DNA from: Condylostoma magnum
Lineage: Eukaryota; Ciliophora; Heterotrichea; Heterotrichida; Condylostomatidae
DNA: 24,686 bases
Assembly (NCBI GenBank): GCA_920105805.1
Contig: CAKKTI010000068.1
Span: forward strand, 31,934-56,619
Reading direction: 5' to 3'
Shown: one piece after another, positions 12,542 to 21,714 of the stretch
Numbering within the stretch: position 1 is the first letter of the stretch
How the letters are laid out: the number at the start of each line of letters is the position of its first letter
The notes under the pieces: model-generated
Seen by the model: only the letters and a program-made list of their open reading frames with translations
The model's database searches: none
Told to the model about the DNA's origin: nothing
Position numbers and translations under genes: made by a program

Positions 12542-14770
12542 ATGTCAAACTGAGATCAAATACTCACATATACTGTGCACAATCTTTAAAGAGGTTATTC
12601 TTTCAATTAAATCATAGATTCTTGCATCAATTGGTGACCAGGACTCGATTAAAATTAGCTAAAATAACTATTAAAAGGTTATTTCTTTTCTAATCAATAG
12701 ATCAATAACTTAATATCAAATATTACAAGATTATAATTAGATAAAGCATTGAAATTAATGTGCTGAGTAGAATCCCACGTTACGCTATAATCATACAAGC
12801 CTATTAATAAGTTTATAGAAATGTAAATAGGTTATTTCTCTATAGAACATTTAAAATATTTAGATAGAATTGTAAAAAGTAAATTTTTAGCTTAAAAGAT
12901 TGTTAGAAAATTCGAAAAATCAGAATTTAGATTGAATTAAGTGGAAACATATGGTCATATTTCATGGATTATTTAATAAAACTTTGCTTATAGATCTCCA
13001 GACAAATATTATAAAACCACTATGAAGTTTTTGTAAAATTCATTTTGTTAAAATAATCTGAAAGCTTTCTAACAATCACTACAGTTCTCTACACTTCTTA
13101 TCAATTAGATCAATAGAAATAAGGATACTTTACATTAATGTATTCTTGATTCATCCGAATAAATTCAGAAAAGCATAAGATAAATTGAATTTAAATATTT
13201 TCCTAATGGAAATCTATTTTGAGGATAATTTAAAGATGGGTTAGCTAATGGATATTGTGTAAAATAATTTACTGATGGCAGAAAATATCAAGGAGAATGG
13301 AAGGATGGTAAGAGACATGGGAGAGGAGAATTAACATTTGCAAATGGAAATAAGTATAAAGGAGACTTTAAGTATGGGTTACTCGATGGATATGGTGTAT
13401 TAGACTTTACTGATGGTAGAAGATATTAAGGAGAGTGAAAAGATAGTATAAAACATGGAAAAGGAATATGAATAGGCTTAAATGGACTTATATACAATGG
13501 ATAATTCAAATATGACTTTTTTAATGGGTATGGTATATAGCTATTTGCTAATGGTGATGAATATGAAGGAGAATGAAAATATAATAAAAAGTATGGAAGA
13601 GGAGTATTCACTTGAATTAATGGAGATAAATATGATGGAGAATGAAAAGATGATTTGCCTAATGGATATGGCATATACTACTATTCTGATGGTATAACAT
13701 ACGATGGAGAATGGAAAGATAATAAAAAACATGGTAAAGGAAGACTAACAATACCAAATGGAGATATATACGATGGATAATATAAAGATAACTTATTTAA
13801 TGGATTCGGTATTTGCTACTTTAATGATGGCAGGAAATATGAAGGATATTGGAAAGGTAGTAAGATGCATGGAAAAGGAGTTTTCACTTGGCCAAATGGA
13901 GATAAGTACGATGGAGAATATAAAGATAATTTAAAGAATGGATATAGTGTATACTACTATGCTAATGGCAGAAAATATGAAGGAGAATGGAGAGATAATA
14001 AAAAGCATGGAGTAGGAATATATACTTGGCCAAATGGAGATAAATATGACGGATAGTATGTAGATAATTAAAAAACAGGATATGGTGTATACTGATATGC
14101 TGATAAAAAAAAATATTGTGGATAATGGTAAAATAATAAAAAGCATGGAAGAGGAGTGTTTACTTGGCCAAATGGAGATAAGTACGATGGAGAATGAAAC
14201 CATGATTTAAAGAATGGATAAGGCGTATACTACTGAGCAGATAGTAGAAAATATAAAGGAGAATACAAAGATAATAAAAAGCATGGAAGAGGAGTATTTA
14301 CTTGGCCAAACGGAGATAAATATAAGGGAGAATATAGGGATGGTTTATTCAACGGATATGGTGTTTACTACTTTTATGATAATAGAAAATATAGAGGATA
14401 ATGCAAGGGAGATAAAATGCATGGAAAAGGAGTATTCACCTGACCAAATGGAGATTAATATAATGGAGAATATAAAGATGGTATATAAGATGGATAGGGC
14501 ATATACTACTTTGCTGATGGCTGAAAATATGAAGGAAGATGGAAGAATAATAAAAGGTATGGAATAGGAAAATTAAAACTTCCAAATGGAGATAAATACT
14601 ATGGAGAATGGAAAGATGGTTTGTTTAGTGGATATGGAACATAACAATTTGCTGATGGCGTAAAATATGAGGGAGAATGAAAAGATAATATAAAGCATGG
14701 AAAAGGAGCCATAATAGTACCAAATGGAGATAGATACGACGGAGAATGGAGAAATGGAGCTTTAGTTTAG
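12542..14770 (+). CDS. MORN-repeat protein with helical N-terminal domain
   Basis: 742 residues. From about residue 220 to the end it consists of some 23 MORN motifs (YxGEWKDxxxHGxG) in an alternating A/B pattern: A units like GRKYEGEWRDNKKHG, B units like FTWPNGDKYDGEYKDN. Residues 1-220 are a separate, mostly helical region (MSNWDQILTYTVHNLQRGYS onward) with no recognised domain. The frame is continuous from ATG 12542, and composition becomes clearly protein-like there; ATG 13022 is a weaker alternative start. The end is TAG after YDGEWRNGALV, at the exact end of the last repeat. Homologous repeat positions switch between TGG and TGA (FTWPNGD) and between GAA and TAA/TAG (GEY/GQY), an internal proof of the code. 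MORN proteins commonly sit at membranes, basal bodies or the cortex as extended scaffolds; localisation here is inferred. Confidence 0.92.
13190..14767 (+). repeat. 138-bp tandem repeat (two MORN motifs per unit)
   Basis: The DNA repeats with a strict 138-base period. The His or Tyr codon of the (C/T)ATGG core falls at 13316, 13454, 13592, 13730, 13868, 14006, 14144, 14282, 14420, 14558 and 14696, with no insertion or deletion between the eleven copies. Each unit encodes two 23-residue MORN motifs of different type, so the expansion unit was the pair rather than the single motif. Central copies (13868-14420) are the most alike. Confidence 0.93.
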
Positions 14771-15136
14771 ATTATATGTTAGGCCTTTTTGGTATATTTG
14801 ACAAGTGTTTTAAGTTAAGTCTATCTTATCTTTACTAATTAAATTAAAACATCTAAGGATAAAATATACTTATTAATAAAATCCATTTAAAATTGATTTA
14901 ATCTATATTTTGAACGATAAAATGATAATTAGTTAATTTATATAGATAATACCTATAGCATCTAATTCAATTAAATCGACATATTACTTCAAATGGTAGA
15001 GTACTAAATATTATAGAAGAACTCTCACACAATCTTATATAGAGTATTGTAGATCGAATAAAGAATCAAATTTACTCTTAATAATCAGCAAAACAACTAA
15101 GTCTATTCATGTTATTCAAATTCCAACATTTATAAA
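14771..15136. other. AT-rich spacer upstream of the coiled-coil gene
   Basis: It holds the end of the MORN transcript and presumably the promoter of the next gene. The frame of the following gene stays open through part of it, and an in-frame ATG at 14993 could extend that gene by 48 residues of low-complexity text. Confidence 0.45.
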
Positions 15137-15826
15137 ATGAATTCTTAAACTTTTCAAATGCGATATTTAAAAGATAAGTTTAGTGAAATCAGGCAGAATA
15201 TATAAGATATCAAATAGTATAATAATCAAGAAGCTGAATAAAGAGTTCCATTATAAACAAATTATTAGAGGCCCTTAAGTAGACTATAGGATAAAAGCTT
15301 TACTACTTAAGATAACAGCACTATAAATGATGATTACTAACAAAACAATAAACATCTTCTAAGAATGATAAAGACCTTAGAAAACGATAAAAATAATCTA
15401 AAACAAGATTTCAATAAGCTGCAAAACAACTACTCAAACTTATAAAACGACTATAAAGCTAGTCAAGATAAAATAATGTACTTAAAAAACAAAATAAGAA
15501 GTATGAAACTAGATAAATCAAAGCCTCTTAATGTTAGCTCTATAATAAAATCATCTAATAGTACACCTAAAAAGCAACGAGTGGTCTTTTCATAAAATCT
15601 TGAGACAATTTAGAAATATGAACCAGAATAACAAATTATTTTCAAAGAGCAAAGGAGTAGATCAGTTACTAAGGACAAATCAGTAATCTAATCCATATAG
15701 CAGAAGCGATACATGCTAAAGATGCTTGGCTAACCTGAGGTATAAGATCAAGAACGATAGTTTTACAGAGACAAATGTAAACAAATTGCGCAAAAATTAC
15801 TCAAAAGTAAATACAATATTAGTTAA
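15137..15826 (+). CDS. coiled-coil protein, unknown function
   Basis: 229 residues from ATG 15137 (MNSQTFQMRYLKDKFSEIRQ). ATG 14993 is in frame but adds text that looks like AT-rich leader. After a polar start, roughly residues 75-130 form a heptad coiled coil (HLLRMIKTLENDKNNLKQ and following, with Leu/Met at a/d spacing). A basic Ser-rich linker (STPKKQRVVFS, QRSRSVTKDKS) and a charged helical end (QERQFYRDKCKQIAQKLLK) follow. No catalytic motif was seen. The stop is TAA at 15824. The Kelch gene's ATG lies only 11 bases further on, in a different frame. Skipping a 15- or 16-base intron there would not bring the frames together, so they are treated as separate genes. Ser/Lys-rich coiled-coil proteins are common in ciliate cortex and basal bodies; nothing more specific is claimed. 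Confidence 0.65.
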
Positions 15827-15837
15827 TTATATAAAAA

Positions 15838-17538
15838 ATGCAATTTCAACTTCATGGTTTACATACACCTAAAAGTCGTACTTTCAGATATGATAGCAAA
15901 CAATTTACAGAAGATGGGTCATAGTCTGATAGACGAACAATAATTAAACACAGAGTATTAACCACTCAATAGTAAGTGTAAACTCCAAATTACAAAACAT
16001 GGGCGGAAAATTCATATAAGGATTTTGAACAGAGATATAATATCCAATCAACTACTCCAGTTCCAATGATTCGTAAGTAATTAAAGGATAACTATAACTA
16101 CATAAACCCCTCTTTTGAAAGAAACCTCGACCGTATGCAACATATGTTTCCAAGAATACAAAAGCCATAAATATCATAAAAGGAGGACGAAGATCATTAA
16201 AAAACAATTAAGAGAAGATCGACTCTTAGTCTGCAAAATATACAGAACATGATCCACATAGACAAATGATATCCCAACCCAGCAGATAGTAAAGCTCCCA
16301 ATAAACTACCTCTTCCAACAGATTTTGAATTCTCAGCTAAAAAAATACTAGTATAGGCCTTAAGTGCTTCCAAATTGCCAAATATACAAAGCATTTTTGA
16401 GTTTAATGACAACCAGAATCCGCCAGTATAGAGAAATAGTCTAGTATAATCCCTATAAGACAAAATATTCTCTAATCAGACCTAAGTATACAGCAGTTTG
16501 GTACTCACATAAGGAAACAAACCAGAATCGAGGGAGGGATCAAGCATGGTCTATCACAACGGCAAAATTTACCTTTTTGGAGGATAAAGCCGAGTAAAGC
16601 ATAATGATCTTAGATATTTAAACATTTCTACTTGGAAATGAGCGATAAAGAAAACTTAATACAAGCCTAAAGGAACAATGGGGCAATCATTTATTTCTTA
16701 CAAGGATTAACTAATGGTTTTTCACGGATGATCGCATTATAGCAGTAGACTGGGCATTCGACGATGTCATCGCAGAATTTACAGCGTTGGGACTAAGGGG
16801 AAATGGCAAAGGTGGATTGGGCAAGGCCAGGCTCCCATTCCTAGACGAAACTAAGGAGCTACTAGAATTGGAGCTTCTGTTTTGATATACGGAGGAGTGA
16901 GTGAGCACTGTATAATCCTTAAAGACCTCCACTGTTTCTAAGTAAAAAGCTAAAAGTGAATGCATCTAAAACCTGTAGGGGATAAGCCATCTTTTATATC
17001 CCATTGTAGCTTCACTGCTATTTTTTCACACAAAACTATGATTAATGATAATTTTGAATTACCTAATATAGAAATGTTTGATGATATTTCAATTTCCTTA
17101 TAAGGAGTGTATTTGTTCGGAGGACTTAACTAAGAGAACAAAGCGACTTCTAGTTTGTATATACTTTAGGTTCATAATAACAAGTTTACTTGAATGCAGC
17201 CGGCAACCTTTGGAAATCCTCCATCCCCCCGTTTTGACCATGCAGCGAGTGCTACTACTCACTACTTAATAATATTTGGAGGAAGGAACGATGACCTTTT
17301 CAAAGAATTCTAAGACAGTGCTCTGGGTGACATAAATTTACTGAATTTGAGAAGTTTAACCTGAGAGTAAGTAAAGGTTTTTGGTAACTTACCTGAAGCA
17401 AGATGGGGCCACTGCTCTTGTTGCTATGGGAGTAAGATTTTCATATTTGGAGGGATAAATCACTATGGCTTCCTTACAAACAACATTTATGTAATTGAGA
17501 CAAATCAACACACTATAAGTAGACTATTAGAGCCTTAG
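15838..17538 (+). CDS. Kelch-repeat beta-propeller protein
   Basis: 566 residues. Residues 1 to about 230 are polar and probably disordered. Residues about 232-560 hold Kelch repeats, visible as IYLFGGQ, VLIYGGVSE, VYLFGGLNQ, LIIFGGRND and IFIFGGINH, each with the downstream Trp and PxPR/PEAR turn motifs (APIPRRNQGA, PPSPRFDHA, LPEARWGHC). The typical blade Trp is TGA in several places: QKWMHL, KFTWMQP and SLTWEQV, while others use TGG. This makes the gene a good code marker. The frame is unbroken from ATG 15838 to a TAG, TAA, TAA cluster at 17536-17544, which ends it just after the final blade. Kelch propellers are protein-interaction platforms, sometimes ubiquitin-ligase adaptors; no BTB or F-box domain is present, so the role is open. 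Confidence 0.92.
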
Positions 17539-17544
17539 TAATAA
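17536..17544 (+). terminator. triple stop-codon cluster TAG-TAA-TAA at Kelch gene end
   Basis: Three consecutive in-frame TAR codons follow the last Kelch blade. In a genome where TAR is mostly Gln, such a run exactly at a domain boundary marks translation termination. Confidence 0.75.
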
Positions 17545-17693
17545 ATATGTAAAATATTTTAACTAATTAAAAAATCTAACTACAGCCTTTATACAGGCTT
17601 ACTCAGCTGCCAACTAACTCGATACAGACACTTAAGCCTAGGACAGCCTCTACTAGGAGAAGGTAAAATCCTCTTTTAATCACTTCTCAGCGG

Positions 17694-18299
17694 ATGAGTA
17701 TTCAAAAAAAGCCTGATATAGATGAGCTTTCAAAAACTTCAACTCGTAGAGCAGTTAACTGTAGTGTTGATTGGCAATAACATAAGGACATTCAAGTTGA
17801 GCCCTTTGATGATAAATCAGATGATAATGATATAGACTTATCCTTTTTATTACCTAAGAATTATCCCATTCATGTTTAAAATATTAGAATACAAAGATAG
17901 GTTAATTAGCCTAAAAACAATGCTATTGGACTACGGAAAACATTGATAACTAAAAAGAGTAGTTAATTTAGTGAGGTAGAAAGCCCGGATGTTAAAATTT
18001 CATAGAATTTGTATAAAGACTATGGATTGCTTTCAAAAGAAAGCTCTATTATATCTATTGGTAAAAAGTAGAAATAAAAGAGGAAATAGTCGTCTGGAAA
18101 GAGATGTCCAATATCCATTTTGAATATACTGCCAGTGCCATCTAAGAGAAGGAGTCTTCCTAGAACCAGACATTCATCTGCTAGAAGAAACAAGTCGTAT
18201 GGTTAAAGAATACCAGTGAAAAGTAGTAGTCAATGGCAGTCCAAGGTATTTGATGTTGATGAATTAATACGTACTACAAATGCTATAGATAAAATATAA
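17694..18299 (+). CDS. hypothetical protein with basic C-terminal half
   Basis: 201 residues, starting MSIQKKPDIDELSKTSTRRA. The N-terminal half is acidic (EPFDDKSDDNDIDLSFLLP). The C-terminal half is very basic and Ser/Arg-rich (GKKQKQKRKQSSGKRC, SKRRSLPRTRHSSARRNK), resembling a nuclear or nucleic-acid-binding tail with possible bipartite nuclear localisation signals. No known domain was recognised. The stop is TAA after TTNAIDKI, followed by further in-frame TAA codons at 18303 and 18309, as at other gene ends here. It lies about 155 bases after the Kelch gene and 82 before LST8 on the same strand. Confidence 0.65.
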
Positions 18300-18381
18300 A
18301 GATAATTGTAAAAGTGTTGTTCAATATACAAACTTATTCTATATAAAACTGCATATCTATAACTTATAAAAACTCTATTAA

Positions 18382-19305
18382 ATGTCCGAGGTAGTTCTAG
18401 CAACAGCAGGTTACGATGAATAAATTGTCTTCTGAAACCCAGGAAGTGAATTATCCACTAGAGTTATTCCTATCAAAGACTCTCATATAAATGCATTAGC
18501 AGTTTCCCCTAATAGACGATTTTTAATAGCAGCTGCTTATAAATCAGTTAAACTTTTTAACCTTGAGAGCTAATCCTCGGTTCCTATATAAACTTTTGAA
18601 GGACATCAAGCTAATGTGACAAGTCTAGGATTTAGCAGGGACGGGTAATGGATATATACGTCAAGTGAGGATGGCACTGTACGAGTATGAGATTTAAGGA
18701 CTACATTGCCCCAAAGAATCTACCACGGGGAAAGTTCTCTTAATAAGTGTGTACTGCACCCTGATTAATCCTAGCTTATATGTGGATCTGAGGGAGGACA
18801 AATATAAATTTGGGATATTGAGAGTAATGAATGTGTTTTAAATAGCATTTAGGACAACGAAGGTATAAGATCAATTTAAATAACAGGGGATGGGAATAAT
18901 GTAATATATGCTAATACTTCAGGCCATATAAAAGTATGATATTATAAACAAGGAGGCTAGTAACTTTCACCTCCCTTAGTAGCCCATAGCTCATATATAA
19001 CATAGTTAGTACTACCTCCAGACCCTGATTCTAAACTGCTGGCGAGTTGCTCTGCAGACAAGACAGTTAAAATTTGGGACGTTGACTATACATAGGAAAA
19101 TCCTTTTACATTGAAGCGAGCATTGATCGGGCATAAAATGTGAGTATGAGATGCTGCCTTTAATTATGATTCACTATATATAGCTACTGCAAGTACTGAT
19201 ACAACTGCTAAATTGTGGGAGGTCAGCTCAGGAAGAATACTAAAAAACTATGCAGGAATTCATACAAAGGGTATAACATCTTTAGCATTAAATGATTTAG
19301 CATAA
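18382..19305 (+). CDS. LST8: LST8, WD40 subunit of TOR complexes
   Basis: 307 residues (human mLST8 has 326), forming the seven-blade WD40 propeller that binds the TOR kinase domain in TORC1 and TORC2. Diagnostic stretches are VVLATAGYDEQIVFW at the start (mLST8: VILATAGYDHTVRFW), GQWIYTSSEDGTVRVWDLR, GSEGGQIQIWDIE, LLASCSADKTVKIWDV, WVWDAAFNYDSLYIATAS, DTTAKLWEV and the terminal ITSLALND (mLST8 ends CLAFNDSVLG). Several blade Trp residues are TGA (VRVWDL, IKVWYY, KMWVW), and Gln residues are TAA/TAG. No intron is needed. Two TAA codons directly follow LALNDLA, where the family ends; after three more bases the RING gene's ATG follows in the same frame. Presence indicates an intact TOR pathway. 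Identification is strong from length and blade-by-blade similarity. Confidence 0.93.
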
Positions 19306-19311
19306 TAAAAA

Positions 19312-20154
19312 ATGGGTGATGATGTTTACTAGTAATTAAAGAAGCGATAAGAGCGGTGAATGCGTGAACGGTAAATTGACTAGGAAAGGTAAAAGATCGA
19401 CTATGGAGAGTAATCAGTAGGGGATTTAGTATTTAGGTTAACTGAGAAATTAACTTAATAATAGCCTCCTGTATAGAGTACTACAATGAATAGAATAGAG
19501 AAATCAGTAGCAGATGAACTTGAAACGAATACTTGTTCTATTTGTTTTGAGTTAATGCTTCCTAAACTTAATAGTCCCATGCTGTTGTTTCCATGTGGGC
19601 ATACTTTTTGTAAATTATGCCTGGAAGACAACCTTAAAAAAGGTACTAATAAAGCGTGTCCTTGGTGTAGAACTAAAATTTAATCCTATGCAGTTAACTT
19701 ATCACTGTAAAATATAATTGTAGCATATGCTAGAAATAGGAATATCTAAATAGAAGATTCAGAGCCAAAATAAGAGTCACATGGCTTGCTAAGTGACCAT
19801 ATATAGCAATTAGAGTAGTATAATCTTAGATGTGATATATTAGAATAGGAAAAAAGTAATTCAACTGTTCAGATTTAAGAAATGAAAAGTTAGTTGAATT
19901 AGCAGCAAAGCATGATTAATTAGTTAGAAAACGAGGAAAGATTAGCTGTTAAGAAGCTTGAAGCTGCCTAGAAAGAAGTTGAATTAGTCAGAGATTTTAT
20001 ATAGAAAAGTTGGTAGAAGTTTGATAACATTAAATAATAAGTTGAATAAACAGAATAGACTGTATAGTTAATTGATGATACTATTAACTCGGTAAAAAAG
20101 GACAAGGAAAAGTTAAAAACTCTGATAAATCTGCAAACCAGAGATTGATTTTAG
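19312..20154 (+). CDS. RING-finger (C3HC4) protein with coiled coil, probable E3 ubiquitin ligase
   Basis: About 278-280 residues. A charged, helical N-terminus (MGDDVYQQLKKRQERWMRER) precedes a full C3HC4 RING at residues 75-119: C75-x2-C78, C95-x-H97, C100-x2-C103, C116-x2-C119, with PCGHTFCKLCLED and CPWCR. All eight zinc ligands are present, so ubiquitin E3 activity is likely. Residues about 160-270 are coiled coil, rich in Gln from TAA/TAG (LEQEKSNSTVQIQEMKSQL and following). The end is TGA at 20146 or, two codons later, TAG at 20152. ATG 19312 lies three bases after the tandem TAA of LST8 and in the same frame, so a continuous LST8-RING fusion is an alternative. The converging MED7 gene leaves about 36 bases between stops, implying very short 3' UTRs. 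Confidence 0.85.
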
Positions 20155-20184
20155 TTAATTGTTTATGTATTGATATAGAACTAA

Positions 20185-20193
20185 TTACTATCA
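20185..20193 (-). terminator. triple stop cluster TGA-TAG-TAA at MED7 end
   Basis: All three stop codons occur consecutively in frame, right after the C-terminal coiled coil of MED7. This marks termination and shows TGA joining the terminal cluster. Confidence 0.7.
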
Positions 20194-20709
20194 TGCTAAA
20201 TCTTGTTCTTCATTGCATGCTTCTTTTAAATTAATCAAAGCATTTAGCAAGTTATCATAGGTTTCCTACTTTTCTTATATTTACTCTTTAAGTCTTTGCT
20301 TTATTTTATTCATTGCTTAGCTTGGCCTTAATGAATAAATAATCTGATAGAAGTTAAGTACTATTTACTCATAATCTTGTAATCTATCCCAGGAATTAAT
20401 TGGGTCATTAGCCAGTGTAGAAATAAGCCTGAGAGTAGTATCTAGCAATGAGAACTGTATCTTGTATAATTCATTTCTAAGTGAATTTGGATTTTGTAGG
20501 CTTTAACTGAGTATATCTTACTTTTGGTACAACTATTAAAAGTTTGGAGCTTCAATTCTTAATGGTGTTTCTTATGTCTTTTTATGAATTACTGTATAAG
20601 TGCGCCCAAACATTGAAAACTCTCCTTCTTCTGGAGGCTCAGGTGGGATGCTTATTTCTTTTTTATATCAGAAAGGAGCTGGAGGGTATTATGATACATT
20701 TTCCTACAT
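20191..20709 (-). CDS. MED7: Mediator complex subunit 7
   Basis: 172 residues. It matches MED7, the middle-module Mediator subunit that hinges with MED21 and links regulators to RNA polymerase II. Evidence is the order of family features: the N-terminal SQYPPAPFWYKKE (MED7 YPPPPxxY/F), IPPEPPEEGEFSMFGRTY (PPxPP...MFG), then NPNSLRNELYKIQFSLLDT (family LRxELxKLNxSLL), NFYQIIYSLRPSQAMNKIKQ (family LINEYRPHQAR), and a coiled coil (LKEQIQEKQETYDNLLNAL). The Trp in FWYK is TGA. The highly conserved YRPHQAR is relaxed to LRPSQAM. It is shorter than human MED7 (233), mainly at the C-terminus. It ends at a TGA, TAG, TAA cluster (20193 down to 20185), the same kind of terminal run as the Kelch gene. 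Recognition is from pattern memory, not a search. Confidence 0.78.
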
Positions 20710-20908
20710 TTGATTAGAATAGGATATATTAAAATGAGTTGTATTAATTAGGGTGTTAAATATATTTATTATAACTTGTTACTTAATATCATATGCATTT
20801 TAGTATATTTAACATCAAAATAATAGCAATCATTAAATTCCATCTACCCTAAAGTCCAATTATACTTTTCTTATAACCAAAATTATAGTTAATATTCAAA
20901 CTAATAAA

Positions 20909-21544
20909 ATGAAAGCAAAAATAATAAAAGCCCCTAAATTCAGTTAAAATTAAAGGAGCTAAGTGAAATAATAATAACCAAGCATTCCATTCATGTTTTC
21001 CATAGGTTTGAAAGATGAGCAGACTTCAACATAAAGCACGTCAGCTTCTCTTTTGAAAACTGAAGACTCTTTTTCATCCAAATTACTATAAAAACAAAGA
21101 CTATAAGTTTAATTCAAAAAAGAACTAAGGAAGATAGGAGTTTCTAATAAACAGCTTATGGAGAGAAATCCAATAAAAAATGTATCTAGAGATAATTCTC
21201 CTAATAATGGACTTCCATTTTAACGAAGAGCTAGAAGTAACTCCCCTTAAAGAGAATCTTTAACAGTTTATGACAGGTAAAATTTCGTTATTTTCCCCTA
21301 GCATGAACCCGTTGTACCTACTAAAGAATTGAAATTTAATGATGGACTTTAATGCATTTCTGGTAATAAAATGAAAATCGAGGAAGATGATGATTTAAAA
21401 GCTATTAAGTAATAGTATAAACAACTCTTACAGCAAGCTGACAATCAAATTGAGGATGATAATAGTTTCAATGATGATTCTTGGGAAGAATTCATGAAAA
21501 TGGACGAATGCTCATCTATAACGAAATTTTTCTCGCATATTTAA
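20909..21544 (+). CDS. hypothetical protein with acidic C-terminus
   Basis: 211 residues beginning MKAKIIKAPKFSQNQRSQVK. The middle is Ser/Arg/Pro-rich with likely phosphorylation sites (SRDNSPNNG, RRARSNSPQRESLTVYD). The C-terminal third is acidic and helical (KIEEDDDLKAIKQQYKQLL, DDNSFNDDSWEEFMKMDE). No domain was recognised. The stop is TAA after FFSHI, with another TAA two codons on. The promoter would lie in the 200 bases shared with the divergent MED7 gene. The 3' neighbour converges with about 170 bases between ends. Confidence 0.65.
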
Positions 21545-21714
21545 AATTTTTAATTGGAATCTTTAAATTGATAATTAGTTGTAAATTATGTGTATTTATA
21601 AGGTTACTTTCATTAGATTCATTTAAATGGGTATCTTAAATCATTGTCTAAAATTATCTTATAAAACAATAGTTAATATCATAGATACAAAAAAGAAATT
21701 ATCAAAACTAACAC

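Noticed and set aside
12262-13020. Plus-strand frame starting MYINLFTYQLKINEH
   Set aside because: It overlaps the MORN gene's N-terminal region in another frame. The MORN frame is continuous and better mixed in composition, so this is an open-frame artefact.
13482-14567. Several standard-code ORFs rich in Met, Ile, Tyr or Ser/Pro on both strands within the MORN array
   Set aside because: They are out-of-frame or antisense readings of the 138-base repeat, which naturally creates long periodic ORFs.
15807-15822. GTAAATACAATATTAG as a 16-base intron joining the coiled-coil and Kelch genes
   Set aside because: Removing 16 bases leaves the upstream frame out of phase with the Kelch frame; a length of 2 mod 3 would be required.
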